Assembly: GCA_903824575.1 (NCBI GenBank) | Contig: CAIJXJ010000041.1 | Span: forward strand, 31,603 to 95,602 | Reading direction: 5' to 3' | Source of the DNA: an uncultured Methylobacillus sp. | GTDB lineage: Bacteria; Pseudomonadota; Gammaproteobacteria; Burkholderiales; Methylophilaceae | Length of the DNA: 64,000 nt | Part shown: piece after piece, positions 1 through 7,951 of the stretch | Layout of the letters: each line of letters begins with the position of its first letter | Numbering within the stretch: position 1 is the first letter of the stretch | The notes under the pieces: generated by a model | Database searches by the model: none | Told to the model about the DNA's origin: nothing | Seen by the model: the letters and a program-made list of their open reading frames with translations, nothing else | Position numbers and translations under genes: made by a program

Positions 1-20
1 ATTTGCCAGCAGGACATCCA

Positions 21-932
21 TTAATTGCCTAACCAATGCGAAAACGTCAACAGCAACAGCAAGCCACCCATCAGTACCAGTACACGCCAGATCAATCCCA
101 CCGCGCTGGAAAGAAAATCTGCATCGGCTTCATCACCCAGTCCCAGTTCGGGTCGATATTGCAACGCGCCATTCTGCGTCAATGCCTCGCCCAGACGCAC
201 GCCCAGCGCACCCGCTCCGCTGGCGAGGATGATGCCAAGCGCTTCATCAGGCCATGATGCCGCCTGTGTCCGCCAGCAGTAAACGGCATCCTCGAAGTCG
301 CCCACCACAGCAAAACTGCCTGCGGTAAATCGAGCCGGCAACCAGTCCAACCAGTCAAACAATTTCAAAGAAAAATGACGAAACTCACCGTTGCGGTCGC
401 CCCAGGCATTTTTAAGCAAGTAGGCCAGACGATAGAGCAAGGCGCCACCGGGGCCCAGCAACAAGAACCAGAACAGCGGCGCAAACAGGTCGTGATGCGC
501 GTGGCGCAGGGTCGCTTCGATGCCAACGCGTGCAACCTCTCTTTCCGAATAGGTTCCGGTCTCGCAAGCCTGCCAGGTCGCCAGTTCGGCGCGCGCCCCT
601 TCCAGATTGTTGGCACGCAAAGATTGCGCAATGCTCTCAGCGACACTGCCGAAGCGAGCAAAACGTAAGGTGACATACAACACGCCGATGCCACACAACA
701 AACCGAACAGAGAATTAATCCGGGTCAGCGCAGTGTAGCCGCCCGCCACCAGTATCACCGGCAGAACAACGGCCAAAAGACTGGCAATGACGCCATGCTG
801 TGCCTGCCCATCATTGAAATTACGCTCCAAAGCGGCGGCATAAGGCAGGAATAGCCGCCGTAACCAGTCTTCCCGTGGAAGTGGCCGATAATAGGCCAGG
901 GTCAACGCTACCAAAAGAGAAAACAGGCTCAA
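21..932 (-). CDS. CobD/CbiB family inner-membrane protein
   Basis: A 303-residue polytopic membrane protein related to CobD/CbiB (adenosylcobinamide-phosphate synthase) and the AmpE-like proteins. Hydrophobic segments lie near residues 45-90, 150-170 and 275-300, and the GPGGALLYR motif around residue 160 is typical of the family. No other cobalamin gene is nearby, so a role in corrinoid aminopropanol attachment is not supported by context; many betaproteobacteria carry this divergent form with unknown function. Its start overlaps the stop of the upstream GyrI-like gene by 4 nt, indicating translational coupling. The gene is complete, with its stop at the left edge of the window. Confidence 0.75.
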   Translation of the reverse strand: MSLFSLLVALTLAYYRPLPREDWLRRLFLPYAAALERNFNDGQAQHGVIASLLAVVLPVILVAGGYTALTRINSLFGLLCGIGVLYVTLRFARFGSVAESIAQSLRANNLEGARAELATWQACETGTYSEREVARVGIEATLRHAHHDLFAPLFWFLLLGPGGALLYRLAYLLKNAWGDRNGEFRHFSLKLFDWLDWLPARFTAGSFAVVGDFEDAVYCWRTQAASWPDEALGIILASGAGALGVRLGEALTQNGALQYRPELGLGDEADADFLSSAVGLIWRVLVLMGGLLLLLTFSHWLGN

Positions 933-1447
933 GGTCGTCCTCCCAGTGGCATTTCAACCGACAGCACGCTGGCCTGGTAAATTTCGACCGTTGGCATATG
1001 CAATGTTTCACCCTGCCGTTTGACGTAATCGAGTAAGGTGCCGTAGACCTTGCCATAGGCCAGCAGTGGGTGCGCCTTGATGCTTGCAACCACCACACGC
1101 CGGGCCGGAATGGTTTCCATCGAAAGTGGCGGCTTTGGGTTTACGGTCATGTCGATCAAATATCCGGTGCGCGCACGCCGCTGGTCTGCTTTGGTGGTAC
1201 GCGGGTCATCAAAAATGAGTGCGACTGGACTGCCGGCGACAATGCCTTGCCGGCGCAGCTCGGAAGCCACCTCCTGTTGTTTGGATGCAAGCTTGGAATA
1301 AGGGCCTTGCACCTCCAGATAAACGTAGCGGGTTGGACCGCGATCCTCAGTGGCAAGGGTTGCCACCCGGAATAGCCCCCACCACCACAGCACGATGAGG
1401 GTAGGCAGGAGAAAAGCCAACAGAAAAAAAAGGGTTTGTTTCTTCAC
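929..1447 (-). CDS. Membrane-anchored GyrI-like small-molecule-binding protein
   Basis: A 172-residue protein with one N-terminal hydrophobic anchor (about residues 6-26) and a soluble part resembling the GyrI-like/SOUL effector-binding fold. Segments such as YLEVQGPYSKL and the repeated beta-strand pattern around METIPARRVVVASI are typical of this fold. The ligand is unknown. It precedes and overlaps the CobD/CbiB-like gene by 4 nt, so the two probably form a small operon divergent from purU. Confidence 0.6.
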   Translation of the reverse strand: MKKQTLFFLLAFLLPTLIVLWWWGLFRVATLATEDRGPTRYVYLEVQGPYSKLASKQQEVASELRRQGIVAGSPVALIFDDPRTTKADQRRARTGYLIDMTVNPKPPLSMETIPARRVVVASIKAHPLLAYGKVYGTLLDYVKRQGETLHMPTVEIYQASVLSVEMPLGGRP

Positions 1448-1490
1448 GCAAGGCAGACTTTAAAGAGGATTAGGGGAAAAGATACCACAA

Positions 1491-1518
1491 TCGAGTGACC
1501 ACGGAAAACCGGTATAAT
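1491..1518 (+). promoter_or_regulatory. Predicted purU promoter (-10 TATAAT)
   Basis: A perfect TATAAT at 1513-1518 is preceded at 16 bp by a weak -35-like TCGAGT (1491-1496). The purU ATG lies only 9 nt after the -10 box, so a normally placed transcription start (about 1525) would leave a leader of three nucleotides or fewer. This also argues against the in-frame GTG at 1495, which would lie upstream of the transcript. Confidence 0.45.
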
Positions 1519-1527
1519 TCATGCACC

Positions 1528-2382
1528 ATGAAAAATACCGCTACATTGCTCATCAACTGCCCGGATCGCAAGGGTCTGGTGGCTGCTATCGCCGAGTTTC
1601 TATATCGCTTCGATGCTAACATTCTGCACGCCGATCAGCATCAGGATGCCGAAAACAATCTGTTCCTGATGCGCGTGGAATGGGACCTGAATGGCTTCGG
1701 CATCGCCACGGAAGACTTCGCCCAACATTTCGCACCAGTGGCGACACGCTTCTCGATGGATTGGCAACTCAAGCTGTCACGGCAGCGCCCGCGCATGGCG
1801 ATCATGGTATCGCACTACGATCACTGTCTGGTCGATTTACTGTATCGCCACCAGAGCGGTGAACTCGCCTGCGACATCTCGCTCATCATCAGCAACCATC
1901 AGGACACCCGGCGCGTGGCCGAATTTTACGGCATCCCGTTCCACTACGTCGAAGTACGTAAGGACAACAAGACGGACGCCGAGGCGCAGCAATTTGCGCT
2001 GTTCGACCAGCATCAAATCGACCTTATCGTGCTGGCGCGCTACATGCAAATCCTGTCGCCGGAATTCGTGCGGCGCTATCCACAGCGCATCATTAACATT
2101 CACCACTCGTTCCTGCCTGCTTTTATTGGCGCACGGCCCTATCACCGCGCTTTCGAGCGCGGCGTCAAATTGATCGGAGCAACCAGTCACTACGTTACCG
2201 AGGTTCTGGACGAAGGCCCTATCATCGAACAGGACCTGATGCGCGTCTCGCACCGCGACCAGATCGAGGACCTGATCCAGAAAGGACGCGACTTGGAGAA
2301 GGTGGTGCTATCACGCGCCGTGCGCTGGCACGTTGAAAGCCGCATCCTGGTGTATGCCAACAAGACCGTTATTTTTGATTGA
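1528..2382 (+). CDS. purU: Formyltetrahydrofolate deformylase PurU
   Basis: A 284-residue enzyme that hydrolyses 10-formyl-tetrahydrofolate to formate and tetrahydrofolate, balancing the one-carbon pool and feeding formate-dependent purine synthesis. Residues 1-85 form an N-terminal ACT domain (NCPDRKGLVAAIAEF); residues 90-284 are a formyltransferase-fold domain with the active-site HHSFLP motif near 192-197 and DEGPII near 228. I chose the ATG at 1528 because it gives the usual family N-terminus and because a TATAAT box lies just upstream. No Shine-Dalgarno sequence precedes it. A bidirectional terminator follows. In an organism with the N-methylglutamate pathway, PurU may help clear excess C1 units; that is inference. 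Confidence 0.95.
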   Translation: MKNTATLLINCPDRKGLVAAIAEFLYRFDANILHADQHQDAENNLFLMRVEWDLNGFGIATEDFAQHFAPVATRFSMDWQLKLSRQRPRMAIMVSHYDHCLVDLLYRHQSGELACDISLIISNHQDTRRVAEFYGIPFHYVEVRKDNKTDAEAQQFALFDQHQIDLIVLARYMQILSPEFVRRYPQRIINIHHSFLPAFIGARPYHRAFERGVKLIGATSHYVTEVLDEGPIIEQDLMRVSHRDQIEDLIQKGRDLEKVVLSRAVRWHVESRILVYANKTVIFD

Positions 2383-2393
2383 TTGCGGGTGAT

Positions 2394-2428
2394 AAAAAAG
2401 GCGGAAGCATCAGCTTTCCGCCTTTTTT
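2394..2428. terminator. Bidirectional rho-independent terminator
   Basis: A perfect stem (AAAAAAGGCGGAA pairing with TTCCGCCTTTTTT, 2394-2406 and 2416-2428) with a 9-nt loop, bordered by A and T runs on both sides. It can end purU transcripts on the plus strand and those of the small secreted peptide gene on the minus strand. Confidence 0.85.
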
Positions 2429-2443
2429 GATGCTACAACAACA

Positions 2444-2587
2444 TCAGTTCACGTCACCCGATTCGGTCAGTGGCGGGAGAGAAACAGTAGTATCGTCCGC
2501 CTGAATTTCCGGCAGATCCTCAGCATAAACAACGGGTACTGCGGTCAGTGCAAACAGCGCAACCATGGCAAGCAAAAATTTCCTCAT
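2444..2587 (-). CDS. Small secreted peptide, 47 aa
   Basis: A short gene encoding 47 residues: a basic start (MRKF), a hydrophobic core (LLAMVALFALTAV) and a likely signal peptidase I site after VVYA, leaving a mature acidic peptide of about 25 residues. A good ribosome-binding site (GGAGAAGG) lies about five bases before the ATG, and the gene ends next to the bidirectional terminator at 2394-2428. The family is not recognised. Whether it is secreted or remains attached is unknown; there is no lipobox cysteine. Confidence 0.6.
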   Translation of the reverse strand: MRKFLLAMVALFALTAVPVVYAEDLPEIQADDTTVSLPPLTESGDVN

Positions 2588-2715
2588 TATCCTTCTCCCG
2601 AGTCTGAATTATAGGTTAATTGCATCGCGGGTATGTTTCCGCGAACCGCTAATTTACGCCAAACGGCAACATTCCGCAACACCGTGATAAATATTTAAAT
2701 TAACTTATAAAACAA

Positions 2716-3963
2716 TCAGTTATCAACAATATGTTCCAGCGAAAAAAGCTGACTCAGTGATTCCCGCTCACGCACCAGATGCATCTGGCACCCGTCCACC
2801 ATGACCTCGGCGGCGCGTGGGCGCGTATTGTAATTGGAACTCATGCTCATGCCATAGGCACCAGCAGAGAGGACAGCAAGCGTGTCGCCCGGTTGCAGCG
2901 CAAGATTCCGATCGTGGCCGAGAAAGTCTCCACTTTCGCATACCGGACCGACAATTTCATAACATGTCTGCGCACCAGCACGCGGTCGCACCGCCCGGAT
3001 CTCATGATGGGCATCGTAGAGCGCCGGACGCATCAGGTCATTCATGGCGGCATCAACGATGGCGAAATTCTTGGCCTCACCCGGCTTGAGATATTCTACC
3101 GTGGTCAGCAGCACGCCGGCATTTCCCACCAGTGCACGTCCAGGCTCCATGACCAGCTTAAAAGTGCGCCCTGCCAATTTTTGCAGCATGGCTTCGGCAT
3201 AATCGGCAAAATCAGGCGGCGTTTCGTCGGTATAGCGGATGCCGATGCCGCCGCCAATATCCAGGTGGCGTAACTTGATGCCATCCGCCTCCAACTGATC
3301 GACCAGCGCCAGCACACGATCCAGCGCGTCCAGGAACGGCGACAGCTCGGTCAATTGCGAACCGATGTGACAGTCGATGCCATGCACGTCCAGACCGGGT
3401 AAGGACGTGGCGCGTCGATACAGCGCAAGCGCTTGCTCATAGGCCACGCCGAATTTATTATTTTTTAGACCAGTAGAAATGTAAGGATGGGTCTTGGCAT
3501 CCACATTGGGGTTCACCCGCAGCGAAACCGGTGCACGCCGGCCCATGTCAGTCGCCACCCGGCTCAATCGTTCCAGTTCGGCCTCGGACTCGACGTTGAA
3601 GCAGAAAATGCCGGCTTCCAGTGCTGCCTGCATTTCCGCAGCAGTCTTGCCGACGCCGGAAAAAACCACCTTGGCGGGATCACCGCCGGCCGCCAGCACG
3701 CGTGCCAGTTCACCGCCAGACACGATATCGAAGCCTGCTCCCAGCCGGGCAAACAGATTGAGAATAGCGAGGTTCGGGTTGGCCTTGACCGCGTAACACA
3801 CCAGATGATCATGGCCGGCAAAGCCGGCATCGAAACGCTGGAAGGCCTGGGTCAGTGCAGCGTGCGAATAGACATAGCAGGGCGTGCCGTAGTCGGCAGC
3901 AATTTTGGACAATGCCACATCTTCAGCGTGCAATTCGCCGTTTTTCATTTGAAACAGGGTCAT
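2716..3963 (-). CDS. lysA: Diaminopimelate decarboxylase LysA
   Basis: A 415-residue PLP-dependent fold-type III decarboxylase that converts meso-diaminopimelate to lysine and CO2. The PLP lysine is K60 in CYAVKANPN. HIGSQ, the glycine-rich phosphate-binding segment GGGIGI, EPGRALVG and the CESGDF segment supplying the cross-subunit active-site cysteine are all present. The length matches the family. The start overlaps the stop of the upstream lptM gene by 4 nt, the usual proteobacterial lptM-lysA arrangement. A second Met at residue 6 is an alternative start. Confidence 0.97.
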   Translation of the reverse strand: MTLFQMKNGELHAEDVALSKIAADYGTPCYVYSHAALTQAFQRFDAGFAGHDHLVCYAVKANPNLAILNLFARLGAGFDIVSGGELARVLAAGGDPAKVVFSGVGKTAAEMQAALEAGIFCFNVESEAELERLSRVATDMGRRAPVSLRVNPNVDAKTHPYISTGLKNNKFGVAYEQALALYRRATSLPGLDVHGIDCHIGSQLTELSPFLDALDRVLALVDQLEADGIKLRHLDIGGGIGIRYTDETPPDFADYAEAMLQKLAGRTFKLVMEPGRALVGNAGVLLTTVEYLKPGEAKNFAIVDAAMNDLMRPALYDAHHEIRAVRPRAGAQTCYEIVGPVCESGDFLGHDRNLALQPGDTLAVLSAGAYGMSMSSNYNTRPRAAEVMVDGCQMHLVRERESLSQLFSLEHIVDN

Positions 3964-4067
3964 GGATTGCCTTGCGGGTATTGTTTTTCAGGCAGGTATA
4001 ACGGCCCCTTGGAGCCGCAAGCGGTCACCATGAGGCAGAGGACAAAACATATTAACAGCAGTCGCAT
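3960..4067 (-). CDS. lptM: LPS translocon maturation lipoprotein LptM (YifL/LppL)
   Basis: A 35-residue lipoprotein: signal segment MRLLLICFVLCLMVTAC with a lipobox, acylated Cys, then the family signature GSKGPLYLP. In E. coli LptM assists oxidative maturation of LptD in the outer-membrane LPS translocon. The longer reading frame upstream was rejected because the signal peptide starts at this Met. Its stop overlaps the lysA start (ATGA), the typical neighbour. Confidence 0.85.
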   Translation of the reverse strand: MRLLLICFVLCLMVTACGSKGPLYLPEKQYPQGNP

Positions 4068-4113
4068 GGGAGTGATTCCAAAAAAAAGCATCTTATCACA
4101 GGAGATTTTTGGT

Positions 4114-4755
4114 TTAATACAGCTGCTCGATAATCTGCGGCATCGGTATCGGCGCGCCCGGAACCGTGGCCTCGGATTTTTCATTATCTGTTTTAACTGA
4201 CGGCAGTGTCGCAGCGGGAGCCGGTGTCAGCTTCACCTCTTTGGGTTCAGGTTTGGGCAAGACAACGGGGGTAGCATCCTTCTCGTCCCTGCGGCGAGCC
4301 TCAAGCTCGGCAGCGGCCGCTTTTTGCTCCGCCTTGATGCGCGCCTCTTCCTGCTTGTGCCAAACCAAAGGGCAAAGTGAGCGTTCGAAAGCGTCGCCCA
4401 CGGTGTCAGGAACGATAGGTGCAGGCTCTCCGTCCTCCTGAACCACATACTCCAGGGTTTCTCCACTGGCCGAGTAATACAAATAACTCACCAACTTGGC
4501 CGTATGTTCGGTGCAGTTGATCCGCTCGCGCAGCAGTCCGGAGCTTGCAACCTTGCCGTGCAGATCTTGCGGCACCTTGAAAACGACTTTTTTCCAGAAT
4601 GTAATTTCATCGTCCCGAATCACGAGCTTGCTGCGATCATAGGAATATTGGTCGGCCGAACCGGCGCCGGGCAAAGCCACCCAGTCCGCAGCGAACACCT
4701 TGTTGGTCAGCGACAGCGCCGACAGGACAGTCAGTAGTGCAACAATTAATTTCAT
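4114..4755 (-). CDS. Periplasmic protein, surface-adhesin-E/CNP1-like
   Basis: A 213-residue exported protein. A signal peptide of about 22 residues ends near VFA-ADW. The domain at about 23-115 (WVALPG, then YSYDRSKLVI, then an INC cysteine and YLYYSASGETLEYV) resembles the surface-adhesin protein E or CNP1-like families of betaproteobacteria. The C-terminal third is a charged Ala/Glu/Lys helix followed by a Pro-rich tail, suggesting a periplasm-spanning or cell-wall-contacting extension. Two cysteines (one after RIN, one in RSLCPLVW) may form a disulfide. Function unknown; its stop codon lies about 46 bp upstream of the lptM start. Confidence 0.5.
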   Translation of the reverse strand: MKLIVALLTVLSALSLTNKVFAADWVALPGAGSADQYSYDRSKLVIRDDEITFWKKVVFKVPQDLHGKVASSGLLRERINCTEHTAKLVSYLYYSASGETLEYVVQEDGEPAPIVPDTVGDAFERSLCPLVWHKQEEARIKAEQKAAAAELEARRRDEKDATPVVLPKPEPKEVKLTPAPAATLPSVKTDNEKSEATVPGAPIPMPQIIEQLY

Positions 4756-5280
4756 TTAGGGCTGATTTCTCACAGGGGTTAGCAATCTCGCCGCAATCAT
4801 GCCATTAATCGCACCAAAAATCAGTGCGGCGGCGGCAAATATGGGAATCAGATAGGCCACACCCGCATGAGGAATGAGCCACAGGCGTACCACCAGAAGT
4901 TGCCCGGCAATATGGGCAAACGCCGCAAGAATGCTGAGGCTGACCGGCCCGAACCGGTTTCGTGGCAGATGCATGGAGATAAGCAGTGCAGTCAGACTGA
5001 GTAGCGTACCGCACAGGCTCAGCAGAAACGTCGGCGAAAGAAAATTACCCAGCAACAGGCTCCCCGCTACCACGCGTAACAGCGAAACCCACACCGCTGT
5101 GGCAAAATCGAAACGGTACAACACATACAAGGTAACGATATTGGCAATCCCCGGCTTGACTCCAGGCAAGGGCGAGGGGAATACCGCCTCGGCCAGGTGC
5201 AACCCAATGGCCAGCGCAGCCAAGCGCGCGACCCGGTGGTCATCCATCGTGGTGGTAATGCTAATAGTTGAGCGAGTCAT
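4756..5280 (-). CDS. Gx transporter family (heptaprenyl diphosphate synthase component I-like) membrane protein
   Basis: A 174-residue polytopic protein with about five hydrophobic segments and the family motif PGVKPGIANIVTLY near the N-terminus. It belongs to the Gx transporter/Hpre_diP_synt_I group, structurally akin to ECF-type S components. The start at 5280 has an AAGAAG ribosome-binding site about six bases upstream; an ATG at 5247 is an alternative. It overlaps the NusG-domain-II gene by 20 nt and is immediately followed by the adhesin-like gene. The substrate cannot be read from the sequence; its pairing with apbE suggests a flavin or quinone-related role. Confidence 0.75.
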   Translation of the reverse strand: MTRSTISITTTMDDHRVARLAALAIGLHLAEAVFPSPLPGVKPGIANIVTLYVLYRFDFATAVWVSLLRVVAGSLLLGNFLSPTFLLSLCGTLLSLTALLISMHLPRNRFGPVSLSILAAFAHIAGQLLVVRLWLIPHAGVAYLIPIFAAAALIFGAINGMIAARLLTPVRNQP

Positions 5281-5644
5281 AAATCTTCTTATCCCCCAAC
5301 AATTCCAGGCTAATCCGGTTCGGCAAGCACACGGCCACCTCGCCACCGTGCGTCAACCAACCTTGGTGCACGCAATACTGGTTGCGGCAGGGCGACTGAC
5401 TGAAGCGCACCCGGCCCTGTTGAATGACTATGTGACTCACCCCCACGGGTCCCGGCACCAGGACGTCGCGGTCCTGCGCCAGACTGAACGTGGCATAGAT
5501 GCCATTCTGATCTCGAATTTGCAGTCTTGCCGCATGTTCCGGGTGCCACAGGGTCGCAAACAGCACGACCACAGCTGCCAAAGCCAGACCCGAGATCAGC
5601 CAGTCGCCTGGCAACAGCTTAGGGAAGGACTTCCAGCGTGACAT
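5261..5644 (-). CDS. NusG domain II-containing exported protein
   Basis: A 127-residue protein with one N-terminal membrane anchor (about residues 12-30) and a NusG domain II-type beta domain. The diagnostic segment is SPCRNQYCVHQGWL around residue 85 with two cysteines, then GGEVAVCLPNRISLEL. It lacks the NGN domain of transcription factor NusG and is not a transcription factor. It overlaps both apbE (26 nt) and the Gx transporter gene (20 nt), so the three proteins are probably made together and work in the same periplasmic process. Confidence 0.8.
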   Translation of the reverse strand: MSRWKSFPKLLPGDWLISGLALAAVVVLFATLWHPEHAARLQIRDQNGIYATFSLAQDRDVLVPGPVGVSHIVIQQGRVRFSQSPCRNQYCVHQGWLTHGGEVAVCLPNRISLELLGDKKIYDSLNY

Positions 5645-6650
5645 TTTTTTCTACCAATTTCAGTTGTGCATTCATGGCCCGGGTCATGTGCAAGTGACCC
5701 TGCCCATCCACCAGCAACACATGAGTAATGCCCATGGCTATTGCGGACTGGCGCCAGCCTTTCAGGCCCGAGATGAAGATCGGCTTCGATGCTGCATCGG
5801 ACAGGGTACCGGCATGTACACCGGGAGGCACCAGAATGGTCACGGCCTGTACGCCCTGCGTTGGATAACCGTTTCGCGGATCGATCAGATGACAGTAGCG
5901 TTTGCCACCAAACTCGAAGTAGCGCTGATAGTCTCCAGAGGTGCCGATCGCCCAGCCATCCGGTAAATCCAGCGTCGCCATGGGTCCGGGCTGGCGTGGG
6001 TGCTGTATGCCCACGCGCCAGGGATGATCGCCATGCATCCCGAGTGCAATGATGTTGCCACCGACATTGATCAAAGCACCATGTACTTTTTCGGCTCGCA
6101 AATATGCGCTGGCACGGTCGAGCGCGTAGCCCTTGGCATAACCGCCAAGATCCACCTTTACCCACCGATTGCGGCTACTAACCTGGCCCCCTTCAATCTG
6201 GATGTCGGTCATGCGCGGCTGGGCCCGGGTCAACGCCCGGATTTGTTCCGGATCAGGACTGATTGGTGTGAATTCGTCACGCTGGAAGCCCCACAGTTTA
6301 ATCAGTCTCCCTATGGCCGGATTGAAAAGCCCATCAGCACGCTGTGAAAGACTCGTTGCGTCCAGAAGGATCCCGGCCAATTCAGGCGACACACCTCTCG
6401 GTTTACCGTCGGCAAAAGACGCATTAAGCTGGTACAGCTCGCCGCCTGGTTGCCATGCATGCAACTGAACATGCAAGCGCTGAAAATCCTGCTCTATGTG
6501 ATTTGCCAGCAATCGCGCACGCTCGTCAGTTTCGCCATAGATAGTAATGTCGACCATGGTACCGAACACATAGGTCTGTGACTGGTAGAGCGGCTCGCGC
6601 CCGCAGCCGTCTAGCAGCAGGATGAAAATCAGGATCAGACAGTGGCGCAT
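5619..6650 (-). CDS. apbE: FAD:protein FMN transferase ApbE (lipoprotein)
   Basis: A 343-residue lipoprotein (signal MRHCLILIFILLLDGC with a lipobox) that attaches FMN covalently to threonines of target flavoproteins in the periplasm, using FAD and Mg2+. Family motifs are present: FGTMVDITIYG, VDLGGYAKGYALD, INVGGNIIALG and the DAASKPIFI metal-site region. The start at 6650 was chosen for the lipoprotein signal; the ORF extends 14 codons upstream without one. It overlaps gshB by 16 nt. The expected targets, such as RnfG/NqrC-like or FMN-binding-domain proteins, are not in the window. Confidence 0.92.
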   Translation of the reverse strand: MRHCLILIFILLLDGCGREPLYQSQTYVFGTMVDITIYGETDERARLLANHIEQDFQRLHVQLHAWQPGGELYQLNASFADGKPRGVSPELAGILLDATSLSQRADGLFNPAIGRLIKLWGFQRDEFTPISPDPEQIRALTRAQPRMTDIQIEGGQVSSRNRWVKVDLGGYAKGYALDRASAYLRAEKVHGALINVGGNIIALGMHGDHPWRVGIQHPRQPGPMATLDLPDGWAIGTSGDYQRYFEFGGKRYCHLIDPRNGYPTQGVQAVTILVPPGVHAGTLSDAASKPIFISGLKGWRQSAIAMGITHVLLVDGQGHLHMTRAMNAQLKLVEKNVTLEVLP

Positions 6651-7579
6651 GAGCGTTCGAGCGCATCCAGGAACAATGCCGCCGGATTGCAATCGGTCTG
6701 TGCGCAGATCTCCACCATGCAGGTAGGGCTGGTAACGTTGATTTCAGTAAGATGCTCGCCGATGACATCCATCCCGACCAGGAACAAGCCTGATTTTTTC
6801 AATTCAGGCCCGACCGCATCGGCAATTTCACGATCGCGCGGGGTGAGCGCTTGGGCCACGCCGGTGCCTCCTGCAGCAAGATTACCACGGGTTTCACCCG
6901 ATTTCGGAATACGGGCCAGGGCATAGGGCAGCGGCACTCCATCGATCATCAAAATGCGTTTGTCGCCAGACTTGATCTCGGGCAGGTAGCGCTGAGCCAT
7001 CACGGTGCGCCTGTCGTAATGGGTGATGGTTTCCAGGATCACGCCAATGTTGTGGTCGGCGCGGTGCAGGCGGAACACACCACTGCCACCCATGCCGTCC
7101 AGGGGCTTGACCACGATATCGCCATGTTCAGCCAAAAAGTCTCGGATTTCCTCACTGCTGCGGGTCACCAGAAATTCCGGTGCGAATTGCGGGAAACGCG
7201 CCACCGACAGTTTCTCGTTCCAGTCACGGATCGACTGCGGGCGATTTAGAACGCGTGCCCCCTGCTGCTCGGCGATTTCCAACAGATAGGTACTGTAGAC
7301 GTATTCACTATCGAAGGGCGGATCCTTGCGCATCAGGATGGCGTTGAACAATTCGGGCACCTGCTCAAATTGTTCACCCAAGTGATACCAGCTGTGCCCT
7401 TGGCTGAACTCGAACGCAGTTGTTTGTAATCGCGCCACGCCATCTCGCAGCAACAAACCGGACTGCCCGGTGACGAACAGTTGATGAGCCCGCCTTGATG
7501 CCTCGCGCATGATGGCGACACTGCTATCTTTATAGACCTGCAGGCTTTCGAGCGGATCCAAAATAAGGGCGATTTTCAC
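6635..7579 (-). CDS. gshB: Glutathione synthetase GshB
   Basis: A 314-residue ATP-grasp ligase that joins glycine to gamma-glutamylcysteine in the second step of glutathione synthesis. N-terminal DPLES region, ATP-grasp lysine and glycine-rich loop VVKPLDGMGGSGVF, metal ligands near ILMIDGVP and EINVTSPT at the C-terminus match the family, as does the length. It lies 3 nt downstream of a PIN toxin gene; without that module it would directly follow gshA, the usual arrangement for this type of gshA. Expression may therefore depend partly on read-through from the toxin-antitoxin promoter. Confidence 0.96.
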   Translation of the reverse strand: MKIALILDPLESLQVYKDSSVAIMREASRRAHQLFVTGQSGLLLRDGVARLQTTAFEFSQGHSWYHLGEQFEQVPELFNAILMRKDPPFDSEYVYSTYLLEIAEQQGARVLNRPQSIRDWNEKLSVARFPQFAPEFLVTRSSEEIRDFLAEHGDIVVKPLDGMGGSGVFRLHRADHNIGVILETITHYDRRTVMAQRYLPEIKSGDKRILMIDGVPLPYALARIPKSGETRGNLAAGGTGVAQALTPRDREIADAVGPELKKSGLFLVGMDVIGEHLTEINVTSPTCMVEICAQTDCNPAALFLDALERSCATV

Positions 7580-7582
7580 CCA

Positions 7583-7951
7583 TTAATCCTCAATTTGATA
7601 GGGTATGCGAACGCCAGGAACATCCCCAGGAAAATCTCTGCTATTGCATGTCACCAGCAATAGATTGCGGGATTGTGCGGAAGCCCAGATGATGGCGTCC
7701 GGCAAGCGTAATTTTTGGGTGCGGCGAAGCGTGACAGCCAACTCCATGACCGCCTCATCAGCCACTACCATCTCAAATCGCCGCAAGTATGCGCGCGTAG
7801 CTGCTTCTGTTTCCTCAGTGGCACCGACCATGACCGTAGCCCAGGTGATGGCACTGATAAAACCGCGCTCGTATTTTTCCAGTTCGATGCGAGCGCTCTC
7901 AATCCCATTCAAGTAATCGATCAGGACATTGCTATCGAACAGCGCATTCAT
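7583..7951 (-). CDS. VapC-like PIN-domain toxin, with one conserved acidic residue replaced
   Basis: A 122-residue PIN-domain protein of type II VapBC modules; active members are Mg2+-dependent RNases. The first aspartate (FDSNVLIDYL), the third acidic site (LRLPDAIIWA) and the last (CNSRDF) are present. The second site, normally Glu in an ITW-x-E-VMVG context, reads ITWATVMVG, with Thr at the Glu position (codon ACG). A glutamate-rich stretch four residues later might compensate, or the toxin may be weakened. It overlaps the antitoxin by 4 nt and ends 3 nt before gshB. Confidence 0.8.
   Translation of the reverse strand: MNALFDSNVLIDYLNGIESARIELEKYERGFISAITWATVMVGATEETEAATRAYLRRFEMVVADEAVMELAVTLRRTQKLRLPDAIIWASAQSRNLLLVTCNSRDFPGDVPGVRIPYQIED

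Noticed and set aside
1495..1527. Longer purU start at GTG 1495
   Set aside because: It would start upstream of a TATAAT promoter element, lacks a ribosome-binding site and adds residues absent from the family.
4874..5641. 255-codon plus-strand ORF over the apbE/NusG-II/Gx trio
   Set aside because: It runs antisense to three overlapping genes of recognised families.
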